A DNA stretch of 64,000 nt from Rubrobacter tropicus (GTDB taxonomy: Bacteria > Actinomycetota > Rubrobacteria > Rubrobacterales > Rubrobacteraceae). Each line of letters starts with the position of its first letter. Within the stretch, counting starts at the first letter, position 1. The stretch is from the NCBI RefSeq assembly GCF_011492945.1, contig NZ_CP045119.1, positions 1,736,001 through 1,800,000 on the forward strand, read 5' to 3'. Under the pieces are notes generated by a model. That model searched no databases. It was not told where the DNA came from and saw only the letters and a list, made by a program, of their open reading frames with translations. This document shows positions 8,813 to 17,553 of this stretch, in pieces. The translations under genes and the position numbers were made by a program.

Positions 8813-9447
8813 AGAAGGCCCCCTGACAGGAACGGGTTGTGCGCCCGCTCCCCGCCTATGGTCGTCTCGGGCCCGTGCCCCGAGTGGACGGTGGTCTCGT
8901 CCGGCAGGGTGAGCAGCCGCTCGTTTATGCTGCGCATCAACACTTCCATGCTGCCGCCAGGCAGGTCGACCCGCCCAACGCTCCCGGCAAAGAGCGCGTC
9001 TCCCGAGAGCACCAGCCCTTGCTCCGCGGCATAGAAGGCGAGGTGGCCCGGGGCGTGGCCGGGAGTGTAGAGCGCCTCGAACCGCAGGCCCCCGACTTCC
9101 ACGACGTCGCCGTCCTCGATGTACCCGTCCACCGCGGGAACCTTGCCGAAGCGGAGGCCCATCATCAGGGCCTGGTTGGGGAGTTGCTTTAGCATGGGTT
9201 CTGCCTCGGCGTGCATGAGGACCGGGCAAGAGTACTCGTCCACCAGCGCCGCGACGGCCCCCACGTGGTCGATGTGGGCGTGGGTGATGATTATCCGTGA
9301 GATCTCCAGGTTCGTCTGCTCCACGGCCAGCGAGATGCGCGCCGCCTCGTCGCCGGGGTCGAAGAGGACGCCGGTTCCGGAGTCCTCGTCCCCGACTATG
9401 TAGCAGTTCTCCTGGAACGGTCCGACCGTCAGCTTCTCCAGGATCAT
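8809..9447 (-). CDS. MBL-fold hydrolase (glyoxalase II-like)
   Basis: 212 aa. The metallo-beta-lactamase metal motif THAHIDHVGA is followed by HAEAEP, the conserved TPGHAPGHLAFY and the later SGDALF with an Asp bridging ligand, ending in VHSGHGPETTIG. Length and order match YcbL/GloB-like thioester hydrolases. ATG with GGGAGGT four bases upstream; the ATG overlaps the pepA stop in ATGA, so translation is coupled. Substrate is not determinable. Confidence 0.9.
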   Translation of the reverse strand: MILEKLTVGPFQENCYIVGDEDSGTGVLFDPGDEAARISLAVEQTNLEISRIIITHAHIDHVGAVAALVDEYSCPVLMHAEAEPMLKQLPNQALMMGLRFGKVPAVDGYIEDGDVVEVGGLRFEALYTPGHAPGHLAFYAAEQGLVLSGDALFAGSVGRVDLPGGSMEVLMRSINERLLTLPDETTVHSGHGPETTIGGERAHNPFLSGGLL

Positions 9448-10913
9448 GCAGACCTCCCGATCAAAAACTCGACCAACAGCCGCGCCGGTGTGCCCGTCGC
9501 CCCCTTGGTCGTGTACGCGTTTCCCTTCTTGCCGTAGGCGGTCCCCGCGATGTCCAGGTGCGCCCACGGGAACTCCGCGAACTCTTTCAGAAAAGCGCCC
9601 GCTGTGAGGGCGCCGCCCCCGCGCCCGCCGGAGTTCTTCAGGTCGGCGGTGTCGCCCTTTATCTGCTCGGTGTACTCGTCGAAGAGCGGGAGGGGCCAGG
9701 CCCGCTCCCCGGTCGTGTCGCCCGCGGCCTGTACCTCTGCTATCAGGTCCTCGTCGTTGCCCATGAGGCCGGACGCGTGGGCGCCCAGGGCCACCACGCA
9801 GGCGCCCGTCAGGGTGGCGCAGTCGACGACGGCCGCCGGTTCGTAGCGGCGGGCGTAGCAGAGGGCGTCGGCCAGGATCAGGCGCCCCTCGGCGTCGGTG
9901 GTCAGGATCTCGACCGTCTTCCCGTTCGGCATCGTCAGCACGTCCCCGGGCTTGAAGGCGTCGCCGCCTGGCAGGTTCTCGGTCGCCGGGACGATCGCGA
10001 CGACGTCGAGCGGGAGGTCCAGGGCGCCGACGGCCTCCATCGCGCCGAGGACGGCGGCCCCGCCGCCCATGTCGAATTTCATGTCGTCCATGCCTGCCGT
10101 CGGTTTTATGGAGATGCCGCCCGAGTCGAAGGTGACGGCCTTGCCCACTATGACTACCGGCTTGTCTCCGCCACCCTTGCGGTGTTCCAGCACTATAAAG
10201 CGCGGCTCGTTGGAGGAGGATCTGCCCACAGTGGAGAGCCCGGTCAGGCCTTCTTCTTTGATTCCGGCCCTATCGAGAACGGTCACCGCCATACCGTAGC
10301 GGGCGCCGATCTCCTCGGCCCGCTCCGCCAGGTACTCGGGCGTTGCCGTGTTGGACGGCTCGTTGGCGAGGTCCCTTGCGAGCGCGGCCCCCGACGCCAC
10401 CTTGGCCCCGATCTCCGCTCCCCGGGATGCCGTCTCTTCGACCCCCGAACCGCCGATTAGCAGGTCGAAGTCCTCGGGGCCGCCCCCGCTGCTCTTGTCG
10501 CCGGTCTTGTACCGTCCGAAGCGGTACAGACCGAGAGACGCGCCTTCCGCCGCGGCCCTCGCCGCCGTACCGGCGTCCACGTCCGCCAACTCTGGCAGCG
10601 AGAAGGCGACGGAGCCGGCCTCGAGCGTGCGGGCCCTGCGGGAGATCGTGGCGGCGGCGCGGCGCAGTTTTTCCGGGCTGAAAGACGACCGTTCTCCGAG
10701 GCCGACCAGCAGGAGCCGCGGGGAGGTGATCGTATCGCCGGTGTACAGCAGCGCCGTCTGCCCGGACTTTCCAGCGAAGTCGCCGCCGGAGAGCGCCGGC
10801 TCGGCCGTGGCCGCGAGGGCTTCGGGTGGTTGACCATCCGTGTGGAGGCCAATCGCGAGCAGGTCGGCCCTCGCCTCCTCAGGCGCCAGCTTCTTTACAC
10901 CGATCCGGACCAA
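9444..10913 (-). CDS. pepA: leucyl aminopeptidase (M17)
   Basis: 489 aa from TTG at 10913 with GGTGG upstream. The C-terminal catalytic domain has the M17 hallmarks: GKAVTFDSGGISIKP, the metal-binding DMKFDMGGGAA and the signature TTDAEGRLILADAL. The N-terminal ~170 residues form the less conserved macro-like domain. Cytosolic, hexameric two-metal exopeptidases of this family release N-terminal residues. First gene of a seven-gene operon and divergent from the glycosyltransferase at 10987. Confidence 0.95.
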   Translation of the reverse strand: MVRIGVKKLAPEEARADLLAIGLHTDGQPPEALAATAEPALSGGDFAGKSGQTALLYTGDTITSPRLLLVGLGERSSFSPEKLRRAAATISRRARTLEAGSVAFSLPELADVDAGTAARAAAEGASLGLYRFGRYKTGDKSSGGGPEDFDLLIGGSGVEETASRGAEIGAKVASGAALARDLANEPSNTATPEYLAERAEEIGARYGMAVTVLDRAGIKEEGLTGLSTVGRSSSNEPRFIVLEHRKGGGDKPVVIVGKAVTFDSGGISIKPTAGMDDMKFDMGGGAAVLGAMEAVGALDLPLDVVAIVPATENLPGGDAFKPGDVLTMPNGKTVEILTTDAEGRLILADALCYARRYEPAAVVDCATLTGACVVALGAHASGLMGNDEDLIAEVQAAGDTTGERAWPLPLFDEYTEQIKGDTADLKNSGGRGGGALTAGAFLKEFAEFPWAHLDIAGTAYGKKGNAYTTKGATGTPARLLVEFLIGRSA

Positions 10914-10967
10914 ACGGAACCACCCCCTGCGCGACAACGCCTCGGAACTTGCCCTGTGACGGCCCGG

Positions 10968-10973
10968 ATTATA
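10968..10973 (-). promoter_or_regulatory. -10 box of the pepA operon
   Basis: A perfect TATAAT on the minus strand, 55 bases before the pepA start. On the plus strand the same bases read TTATAC/TATACG, a candidate -10 for the divergent gene whose TTG lies 13-14 bases further on. No clear -35 is visible in either direction. Confidence 0.5.
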
Positions 10974-10986
10974 CGGTAAAGGCGCC

Positions 10987-11655
10987 TTGAAACTGTCGGT
11001 GATCATCCCAACCCTGAACGAGGAGGCGTCCATCGGAGACCTCCTCGAGCGCCTCATCGCCGCCCCCAACGTCCACGAAATCATAGTTTCGGACGGCGGT
11101 TCGACGGATGGAACGGTCGGCCTCGTCTCACCGCGGGCCAGGCTCGTAGTAGGCGGACCCGGACGCGGTCCCCAGCTCGGAAGGGGAGCCGACGCCGCCA
11201 CCGGCGACGTACTCCTCTTTCTTCACGCTGACGTGCTGCCGCCGGCGGACGTCGCGGCCCAAATCTCAGGCGCTCTGCGCGCGGGTTTCGTCGGGGGGAA
11301 CTTCCGGCTGCGGTACCCCGGGGGCGGGCTTCTCGGACGCTGGCTGGAGCTGCTCGCCCCGATCTACCGCCGATTACCGCGCTACTACGGGGACTCCGGG
11401 ATCTTCGTCCGAAGGGACGTCTACGAGGCGTGCGGCGGCTTCCCCCACATACCGGTGATGGAGGACGTAATCTTCGTGCGCAGGATGGAGGCCGCGGGAC
11501 GAACCGCCTACCTGCCGGGCCCGATGGTCAGCGCCTCCCGCCGCTGGAAGGAGCGGCAGATCCAAACTCTCCTGCTCTGGGGCTTGATGCAGACCGCGTT
11601 CGCCCTCGGCGCGACCCCCTGGCGCCTGGCACGCTTCTACCGGTCGAGGACTTGA
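10987..11655 (+). CDS. TIGR04283-type family 2 glycosyltransferase
   Basis: 222 aa, TTG start. The GT-A start KLSVIIPTLNEEASIGDLL, SDGGSTDGT and LLFLHADVLPP give the nucleotide-sugar and metal (HAD in place of DxD) positions; GDSGIFVRRDVYEACGGFP and MEDVIFVRRME are typical of the TIGR04283 group, annotated as rSAM/selenodomain-associated or arsenosugar-biosynthesis transferases. Its partner, TIGR04282, overlaps by 4 bases, the usual pairing. No radical SAM gene is adjacent here. Confidence 0.85.
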   Translation: MKLSVIIPTLNEEASIGDLLERLIAAPNVHEIIVSDGGSTDGTVGLVSPRARLVVGGPGRGPQLGRGADAATGDVLLFLHADVLPPADVAAQISGALRAGFVGGNFRLRYPGGGLLGRWLELLAPIYRRLPRYYGDSGIFVRRDVYEACGGFPHIPVMEDVIFVRRMEAAGRTAYLPGPMVSASRRWKERQIQTLLLWGLMQTAFALGATPWRLARFYRSRT

Positions 11656-12293
11656 GCTTTCGGATCCTCGTCATGGCGAAGGCCCCGATACCGGGCGCCG
11701 TCAAGACCCGACTGCGCCTCCCACCAGAGGACGCGGCTAGGCTACAGACGGCCTTCGTAACTGACGCGGTAGACAAGGCCCGCGGCCTCGCACCGACCAC
11801 CGTCGCCGGCGCACCCGGGGACCGCCTGAGCCTGATCCGCCCTCTCCTCTCCGAAAACAACCCCCTTATCCCTCAATGCGACGGTGACCTCGGAGACAGG
11901 ATGCTCGCCGCCGCCCACGCCCTCTTCGCCGATGTCCCGGACCCCGTGGTCATCCTCGGAACCGACACCCCAACTTTGCCACCGGAAGCAATAGCAGAGG
12001 CCGCAAGCTCTCTAGACAAATACGATATATCGATAATACCAAGTACGGACGGTGGGTACGTCCTGCTGGGGCTACGCGGGCCATATGGAAGAGTCTTTTC
12101 CGGGATTGAGTGGTCCACGCCGGAGGTCTACGGGCAGACGCTAACGAGGGCGAAGGAGGCGGGGCTCTCCGTATACGAGGGCGCGCCGGGGCGTGACGTC
12201 GACGAGCCGGCGGACCTTGCGCGCGTTCGGGAGGAGCTGAAAGCGCGGCCCTGGCTGGCGCCCCGGACCGCCGAAGCGCTGCGGCTGTTGTAG
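11652..12293 (+). CDS. TIGR04282/DUF2064 transferase
   Basis: 213 aa from TTG at 11652 overlapping the previous stop (TTGA). ILVMAKAPIPGAVKTRL at the start and ILGTDTPTLPPEAI, followed by IIPSTDGGYVLLGL, match the DUF2064 nucleotidyl/glycosyl-transferase-like family. It acts beside the TIGR04283 protein; the product is unknown. The central part (about 11960-12060) is less GC-rich than its neighbours. Confidence 0.85.
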   Translation: MSFRILVMAKAPIPGAVKTRLRLPPEDAARLQTAFVTDAVDKARGLAPTTVAGAPGDRLSLIRPLLSENNPLIPQCDGDLGDRMLAAAHALFADVPDPVVILGTDTPTLPPEAIAEAASSLDKYDISIIPSTDGGYVLLGLRGPYGRVFSGIEWSTPEVYGQTLTRAKEAGLSVYEGAPGRDVDEPADLARVREELKARPWLAPRTAEALRLL

Positions 12294-12330
12294 GCGGGTG
12301 GCGGGGCTGGTTGGATGCTATCGTGACGCC

Positions 12331-13110
12331 ATGGACTTGCGGCCTTACCTGAGTCTCGCCGTGCAGACCGCCTACGAGGCGGGCCGCCTAACGCTCGGCT
12401 ACTACGGGACCGAGGCCGCGAGGCCGGAGTTCAAGGACGACGAGACGCCCGTCACGGTGGCCGACAGGGAGGCCGAGAGGCTCATACGCGCCAGGATCTC
12501 GGCCCGCTATCCCGGACACGCCATCCTGGGAGAAGAGTACGGCGAGGAAGATGGGGGGGACCACCGCTGGATCGTCGATCCCATAGACGGCACCAGGGCG
12601 TTCGTGCGGGGCGTACCGCTGTACGCCGTCCTGATCGGTCTGGAGATAGAGGGCGTCTGCGAGGTCGGCGCGGCCTACTTCCCGGCCCTGGACGAGATGG
12701 TATGCGCCGCCACCGGCGAGGGCTGCTTCTCGAACGGCCGCCGCACCCGCGTCTCGGCCACGCAGACGCTCCGCGGTGGCATAGCCTGCTTTACCGACGC
12801 CAGGGGTTTCGAGAAGTACGGACGGGCAGAGGAGTGGCAGAGAGTTCTGTCGGCCGCCGGCGAAGCGAGGGGCTGGTCGGACGCTTACGGCCACGCGCTC
12901 GTCGCCACCGGGCGGGCCGACCTCATGCTCGACCCCGCCATGAACCCTTGGGACGCCGGAGCATTCCCCCCGATCCTGCGCGAAGCCGGCGGCTATTTCG
13001 GCGACTGGTCGGGCAACGAGGGCGACATCTACGCAGATGAGGGCATCAGCACCACGAAAACGCTTCTTCCCGAAGTGCTCGGCTTGATGAGGCAGGACCC
13101 GGACGCCTGA
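12331..13110 (+). CDS. inositol monophosphatase family protein (HisN-like)
   Basis: 259 aa from ATG at 12331; a GTG at 12298 is possible, but neither has a good ribosome site. Metal-binding motifs of the Mg-dependent phosphatase family are present: GEEYGEE, WIVDPIDGTRAFVRG and the C-terminal MNPWDAGAFPPILREAGG. The DGTRAFVRG form with RGVPLYAVLIGL resembles histidinol-phosphatase HisN-type members more than inositol-specific ones. No his genes are nearby, so the substrate stays open. Confidence 0.85.
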   Translation: MDLRPYLSLAVQTAYEAGRLTLGYYGTEAARPEFKDDETPVTVADREAERLIRARISARYPGHAILGEEYGEEDGGDHRWIVDPIDGTRAFVRGVPLYAVLIGLEIEGVCEVGAAYFPALDEMVCAATGEGCFSNGRRTRVSATQTLRGGIACFTDARGFEKYGRAEEWQRVLSAAGEARGWSDAYGHALVATGRADLMLDPAMNPWDAGAFPPILREAGGYFGDWSGNEGDIYADEGISTTKTLLPEVLGLMRQDPDA

Positions 13111-13112
13111 TG

Positions 13113-13772
13113 TCAGATGGCCGTCGTGGCTACCGCGAAGAATGTTGTCCCGGTCATTGCTAGCCCCGTCAACCCGGCGGCGAGCCCAACTAACCTGTGC
13201 TTCCTCTCCGAACCCCTCACGAGCAGGATGCCACCACCAATCGTCAAGAACACTGATACGAACACCGTGCCGATCGCCAGTCCGAATGCGCCGATAAATA
13301 CCGCGGGCCCGAGCACGCTAAAGAGTACGCCGTCGACATCTCTGGGCAGAAAGAAGGAATACGTCGAGGCCCCATCGCAGTTGAAGACATTCTTCCCGGT
13401 CGGCACGAAAAACGGCCCGTAATGAACCACCTCAGCCCTGTAGTCCCCGGCGAAGTAGCCTGTATAGTAGGGGCTCCCCCTTGGCACCCCATCGGAGGTG
13501 CACTGGCTATCCGCATCGTGCGTCCCGCTCACCCCCGTTACCCGACGCGCCACGGTCGGGTCTACCGGGAACGGCCACTCCCTGAGGGTAAGGTCGTAGA
13601 CGAGGGCAGACTTGGCGAAGGCCTCCTTCTCGCCGGAGTAGGACCCGACTCCTTGATCTGCGAAAGCCAGGCGTGGCAAAAGGCTTCCGACGCCGAGAAC
13701 GACCACGGCGCAGGTGAGCGCGAGCAGGCAGCCGTACAGCCGCCTCACTTGCGCTCCGTTTCTTCCCTGCAA
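13113..13772 (-). CDS. membrane protein of unknown function
   Basis: 219 aa. An N-terminal membrane helix (about residues 12-35), a ~100-residue outer region with three Cys (SQCTSDG, NVFNCDG) that may hold a disulfide, then two more helices near residues 140-170 and 190-215. Its base composition is clearly lower in GC and codon use is less biased than the neighbours, which suggests later acquisition. It converges with the phosphatase gene, leaving only 2 bases between stops. No family recognised. Confidence 0.65.
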   Translation of the reverse strand: MQGRNGAQVRRLYGCLLALTCAVVVLGVGSLLPRLAFADQGVGSYSGEKEAFAKSALVYDLTLREWPFPVDPTVARRVTGVSGTHDADSQCTSDGVPRGSPYYTGYFAGDYRAEVVHYGPFFVPTGKNVFNCDGASTYSFFLPRDVDGVLFSVLGPAVFIGAFGLAIGTVFVSVFLTIGGGILLVRGSERKHRLVGLAAGLTGLAMTGTTFFAVATTAI

Positions 13773-13883
13773 AACTCCACAAGCCGCACCTTAGACGGAA
13801 CCGGTTACACACAAGCAACAGGGGTGTTAAGCATTTCGGGAACACCACGATCCGAGCTCGCGGCACCGCACGAATCGTCTGCA

Positions 13884-13912
13884 CGAGAAAGGGCGCGGTT
13901 TTCGCCACGCCC
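13884..13912 (-). terminator. rho-independent terminator after glnA
   Basis: On the minus strand GGGCGTGG and CCGCGCCC form an 8-bp stem with one G-U pair, loop CGAAAA and tail TTTCTCG. It lies about 33 bases after the glnA stop. Confidence 0.7.
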
Positions 13913-13917
13913 TACTC

Positions 13918-13945
13918 TGAAGCATGAAACCTGTAGCCTGAAGCC
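13918..13945 (+). repeat. heptad repeat, TGAAGCC variant
   Basis: TGAAGCA, TGAAACC, TGTAGCC, TGAAGCC in exact 7-nt steps between the terminator and the glnA stop, which it touches. It is a sequence variant of the AGCTTTC heptads with the same period. Confidence 0.6.
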
Positions 13946-15276
13946 TACAAAACCGGCAAGAACTTCTCGATCTCGTACGGCGTAACCTGGATGCGGTAGT
14001 CCTCGAACTCCTCCCGCTTGAGCTGCAGCAGACGGCTGTAAGTGTGTTCGCCGAGCGCCTTGTGGAGAAGCTCGGAGTTCTCGGCCTCCTTGATCGCCTC
14101 GCCGAGGTCGGCGGGGAGTGACTCGATGCCCATCTTCTGCCGCTCTTCGGCGGAGAGGTTGTAGAGGTTGCGCTCCATCGGCTCAGGCAACTCGTAGCCC
14201 TTCTCGATGCCTTCGAGACCGGCATGAAGGAGGGCGGCGAAGCAGAGGTAGATGTTGGCCGCGGGGTCCGGGCAGCGGAGCTCCATGCGGGTCGCCTTCT
14301 CCTCGCCCGGGTGGTAGAGCGGGACGCGGACGAGCGCCGAACGGTTGCGGCGGCTCCAGGCGATGTAGACCGGGGCCTCGTAGCCGGGGACCAGACGCTT
14401 GTAGGAGTTGACGTGCTGGGCGAAGATTATCGAGAGCTCCCGCGCGTGGCGGAGCTGGCCCGCTATAAACGCCTTGGCCTCGTCGGAGAGGTAGTACTCG
14501 GCGTCCGCGTCGAAGAACGAGTTCTTGCCGTTGGCGAAGAGGCTCTGGTGGGTGTGCATCCCCGAGCCGTTCTGGTCGATCAGCGGCTTGGGCATGAAGG
14601 TCGCGTAGACGCCGTGGCGGGTTGCGACCTCCTTGACGACCGTCTTGTAGGTCATCACCTTGTCGGCCATCGTCATCGCGTCGTCGAACCGGAGGTCGAT
14701 CTCGTGCTGCGAGATGCCGACCTCGTGGTGCGAGTACTCGACTTTGATGCCGAGCTGCTGCAGCGCCTGGACCGTCTCGCGCCTCAGGGCCGTCGCCGCG
14801 TCGAGTGTGGTCAGGTCGAAGTAGCCGCCGTAGTCGAGGGGCTCGGTGCCCTTAGAGTCCTTGAAGTAGAAGAACTCGAGTTCGGGGCCGCAGTAGAAGT
14901 TGTCGAAGCCCATCTCGTTCGCCCGCTCCAGCGCGCGGCGCAGGATATGGCGCGGGTCGCCGACGTAGGGGTCGCCGTCCGGGGTCCTGACGTCGCAGAT
15001 CATGCGGGCCGTCGGCTCCTCCTGGGGGCTCCAGGGGATCACCTTGAACGTCGAGGGATCGGGCATGGCGATCATGTCCGACTCCTCGATGTCCTGGTAG
15101 CCCGTGATCGAAGACCCGTCGAAGCCCATCCCGCCGTCCATGGCGTCCTCTAGCTCGTCGGCCGTGATCGCGAAGCTCTTGAGCGTCCCCAACACGTCCG
15201 TGAACCACAACCGGATGAACTGGACATTCGCCTCTTTGGCCTGCTGTATCACGTCTTGCTTGGTCATCTCCGCCAC
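13945..15276 (-). CDS. glnA: glutamine synthetase, type I
   Basis: 443 aa, GTG start with AGGAGGT four bases upstream. It condenses glutamate and ammonia with ATP. DGSSITGYQDIEESDM, the ATP/Glu-site KPLIDQNGSGMHTHQS and EAPVYIAWSRRNRSALVRVP are the GS-I signatures. The length (about 30 residues shorter than enterobacterial GlnA) fits the GSI-alpha type of Firmicutes, Rubrobacter and Thermotoga. The adenylylation-site Tyr region is not present: the sequence around residue 380 lacks the NLYDLP motif and shows NLYNLSAEER, so feedback control without adenylylation is likely. Confidence 0.95.
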   Translation of the reverse strand: MAEMTKQDVIQQAKEANVQFIRLWFTDVLGTLKSFAITADELEDAMDGGMGFDGSSITGYQDIEESDMIAMPDPSTFKVIPWSPQEEPTARMICDVRTPDGDPYVGDPRHILRRALERANEMGFDNFYCGPELEFFYFKDSKGTEPLDYGGYFDLTTLDAATALRRETVQALQQLGIKVEYSHHEVGISQHEIDLRFDDAMTMADKVMTYKTVVKEVATRHGVYATFMPKPLIDQNGSGMHTHQSLFANGKNSFFDADAEYYLSDEAKAFIAGQLRHARELSIIFAQHVNSYKRLVPGYEAPVYIAWSRRNRSALVRVPLYHPGEEKATRMELRCPDPAANIYLCFAALLHAGLEGIEKGYELPEPMERNLYNLSAEERQKMGIESLPADLGEAIKEAENSELLHKALGEHTYSRLLQLKREEFEDYRIQVTPYEIEKFLPVL

Positions 15277-15489
15277 GCTTACCTCCTCTTGCCTCTAGCT
15301 CTATACTGTGCCCCGGGGGCGGAGCGCTCCCGGCCGTGAGGCCCATGATATGAACCGCCCGCGCCGGTTGAATATGGCCCGGCGTACAAGTCAGGAGCAC
15401 GCTACGGGCGAAATCCCTGGCCGAGCGTATAAAACGGCGACTCAGAAGGGGTCCGAAGCCCCGTCTGCGCGACGCGGGGGCGGTCGGGG

Positions 15490-15495
15490 TAGAAT
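15490..15495 (+). promoter_or_regulatory. candidate -10 box (TAGAAT)
   Basis: TAGAAT lies 62 bases before the membrane-protein start at 15557. The same hexamer occurs before other genes here (20054, 31116, 31993). No -35 is clear. Confidence 0.35.
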
Positions 15496-15556
15496 TCTCC
15501 CGGTGTGGCGCGGCCCGTTGGGAGTGAGGATCTCATAGAGGTATGAAGGGGGAAAG

Positions 15557-16384
15557 ATGACGCAGAGACCGGAAGATCGTCCGGAGGAACGTCGCAGGAC
15601 GGGTCCGCTCGGGGACGACGCGGACGCGGAGGAGACCCGCAGGGTCCCGATCGGGGAGAACCGCCCCGAAGCCGGACGCAGGGAGCAGCCGGGCCAGACC
15701 GACGACGCGGCCGAGACGCGACAGGTCCCGCAGGGCTCTCCCGAGGGCAACGGGGACAAGGACACGCGCGTCATCCGCACGCCAGGCTACCCGGACACCA
15801 CCGCGGACGCGACGCCGTACCCGCGGGGGTACTTCGAGGCCGCGGAAGACCGGGAGGACCGGCTGCGCGACATGTACGGCGGCGTAGACTGGCTGGCCAG
15901 CTTTCTCGGTTTCGTCTTCGCCGTGGTGGTCGGGGCCATCCTCTCTCTCGTCGCGGGGGTCGTGCTCGGCCCGTTGGGCTTCTCGCCAGACCTCTCCGGC
16001 ACGCTCGGGGCCGCCGTCATAACCGGGCTCGTGTTGCTGGGCGTCCTGATCTTCCTGACCTACTTCTTCGGGGGCTACGTATCCGGGCGGCTGGCGCGCT
16101 TCGACGGCGGACGCAACGGCGCGATGCTCCTCGTGTGGACCTTCCTGACCGTGATCCTGCTCGCCCTGGCGGCCGGGGTCTTTAGCGGCTTTCTTCCCTC
16201 CGGCGCCGCCGACGCCATAGGCGGCTTCGTGGACAGCGCCTCTTCCGCGGTCGGGGACCTCTCGCGCTCCGGCGTGGTTGGTATTGTCGTGGTCGCGGCC
16301 GCCCTGCTGCTCGCCCTGCTCGGCGGCTTCCTCGGCGGACGGCTGGGCAGCCGATATCACGCGGAGATAGATAGGACCACTTAG
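15557..16384 (+). CDS. membrane protein with long charged N-terminus
   Basis: 275 aa. The first ~105 residues are highly charged (Arg, Glu, Asp, Pro), probably disordered. Four hydrophobic helices follow (about residues 112-140, 150-175, 190-215, 240-262), with a short basic/Gly cytoplasmic loop (GRLARFDGGRNGA). GGFVSGRLARFDGG and GGRLGSRYH resemble small YrzE/DUF-like membrane proteins of actinobacteria. AAGGGGGAA precedes the ATG. No function can be assigned. Confidence 0.75.
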   Translation: MTQRPEDRPEERRRTGPLGDDADAEETRRVPIGENRPEAGRREQPGQTDDAAETRQVPQGSPEGNGDKDTRVIRTPGYPDTTADATPYPRGYFEAAEDREDRLRDMYGGVDWLASFLGFVFAVVVGAILSLVAGVVLGPLGFSPDLSGTLGAAVITGLVLLGVLIFLTYFFGGYVSGRLARFDGGRNGAMLLVWTFLTVILLALAAGVFSGFLPSGAADAIGGFVDSASSAVGDLSRSGVVGIVVVAAALLLALLGGFLGGRLGSRYHAEIDRTT

Positions 16385-16387
16385 CAG

Positions 16388-16415
16388 AGGTTTCAGGCTA
16401 CAGGCATCAGGTTTC
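16388..16415 (+). repeat. heptad repeat, AGGTTTC variant
   Basis: AGGTTTC, AGGCTAC, AGGCATC, AGGTTTC in exact 7-nt steps, directly after the stop of the membrane-protein gene. Confidence 0.65.
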
Positions 16416-16489
16416 GGGTCTGCGCTTGATCTTGTCCGCGGTGAATGCGATCGCTTTGTGCCGGGCGTCTTCTGCGGATAATCGCCGGC

Positions 16490-17524
16490 ATGGCTAGGCA
16501 CGTTTTGTTCGAGACGGGGATTCGGCGGCTCGGGTCGAAGGAGGACGGCTTCTTCTACCGCTATCCGGGGACGGATGAAGTGGTGCGCGAGGAGCGGGTC
16601 CTGGCGCGGATAGAAGAACTGAAGGTGCCGCCCGCCTGGGAGGAGGCGCGGATAGCGAGGAGCCCTTCGGCCAAGGTGCAGGCCGTCGGATACGATTCTG
16701 CCGGACGGGTGCAGTACAGGTATCACGACAAGTACAGGGAGCGCAAGGAGCGGGAGAAGTTCGGGCGCATCCTCGAGTTCGCGGGCAGGCTTCCCGAGAT
16801 GCGGCGCGTCACGAGCAACCATCTGCGGCACAAGACGCTGGATCGCGAGAAGGTGCTCGCGTGCATGACGCGCATGATGAACGCGGCTTACTTCAGGGTC
16901 GGCGATGAGCGCTACGCGAAGAACAACAAGACCTACGGTATCGCAACGCTCAGGCGAAAGCACCTGAAGATCGAGGGCGACACCGTGATCTTCGAGTACA
17001 CCGGCAAGTGGGGGCAAGAGCAGCGCAAGGCCGTCACGGACGCCAGGATCAGGCGCGTCGTCGAGGAGTGCCGGGACCTGCCGGGCTACGAGGTCTTCAA
17101 GTACGTCGACGAAGACGGGGATGTGCGCGACGTGAAGAGCCGCGACCTCAACGCCTACGTCAAAGAGGTGGTCGGCCCCGAGTTTACGCCCAAGGACTTC
17201 CGCACCTGGGCCGGGACCCTGATCGCCGCCAACCGCCTCGCCGAGCTGGGCGAGGCCGAAAACCACAAGGCCGCCCAGAAGAACGTGCTGGCCGCCGTGG
17301 ACGACGTGGCCCACAGGCTGGGCAACACCAGGGACATAGCGCGGGCCTCCTACATCAGCCCCAGGGTCATAGACCACTACCTCGAAGGCTCCGTGGTAGC
17401 CTATTACGGCGAGCGGCTCGAGGAGATCATCGCCGCGGAGCAGGGCGGCCTGACCGAGGAGGAAAAGGCGCTCCTGGACCTGCTGAACAGGAAACTCCGC
17501 CGCGAACTCGGAGAGGCCGCCTGA
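16490..17524 (+). CDS. DNA topoisomerase IB (poxvirus-like)
   Basis: 344 aa from ATG at 16490. It relaxes supercoils by nicking one strand through a 3'-phosphotyrosine. Features follow the bacterial/poxvirus enzymes: N-terminal DNA-clamp segment with RVQYRYHDKYRERKEREKF, catalytic Arg in MMNAAYFRVGDERYAKNNKTYG, Lys in the LRRKHLKIEG beta turn, a second Arg in TPKDFRTWAGT and the nucleophile Tyr in ARASYISPRVIDHYL. It is about the usual size for this family. Bacterial IB enzymes are scattered in distribution (Deinococcus and some others). A basic 43-aa gene follows 29 bases downstream. Confidence 0.93.
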   Translation: MARHVLFETGIRRLGSKEDGFFYRYPGTDEVVREERVLARIEELKVPPAWEEARIARSPSAKVQAVGYDSAGRVQYRYHDKYRERKEREKFGRILEFAGRLPEMRRVTSNHLRHKTLDREKVLACMTRMMNAAYFRVGDERYAKNNKTYGIATLRRKHLKIEGDTVIFEYTGKWGQEQRKAVTDARIRRVVEECRDLPGYEVFKYVDEDGDVRDVKSRDLNAYVKEVVGPEFTPKDFRTWAGTLIAANRLAELGEAENHKAAQKNVLAAVDDVAHRLGNTRDIARASYISPRVIDHYLEGSVVAYYGERLEEIIAAEQGGLTEEEKALLDLLNRKLRRELGEAA

Positions 17525-17553
17525 CCAGGACCCGACAGGGAGGCACCAAGAAC

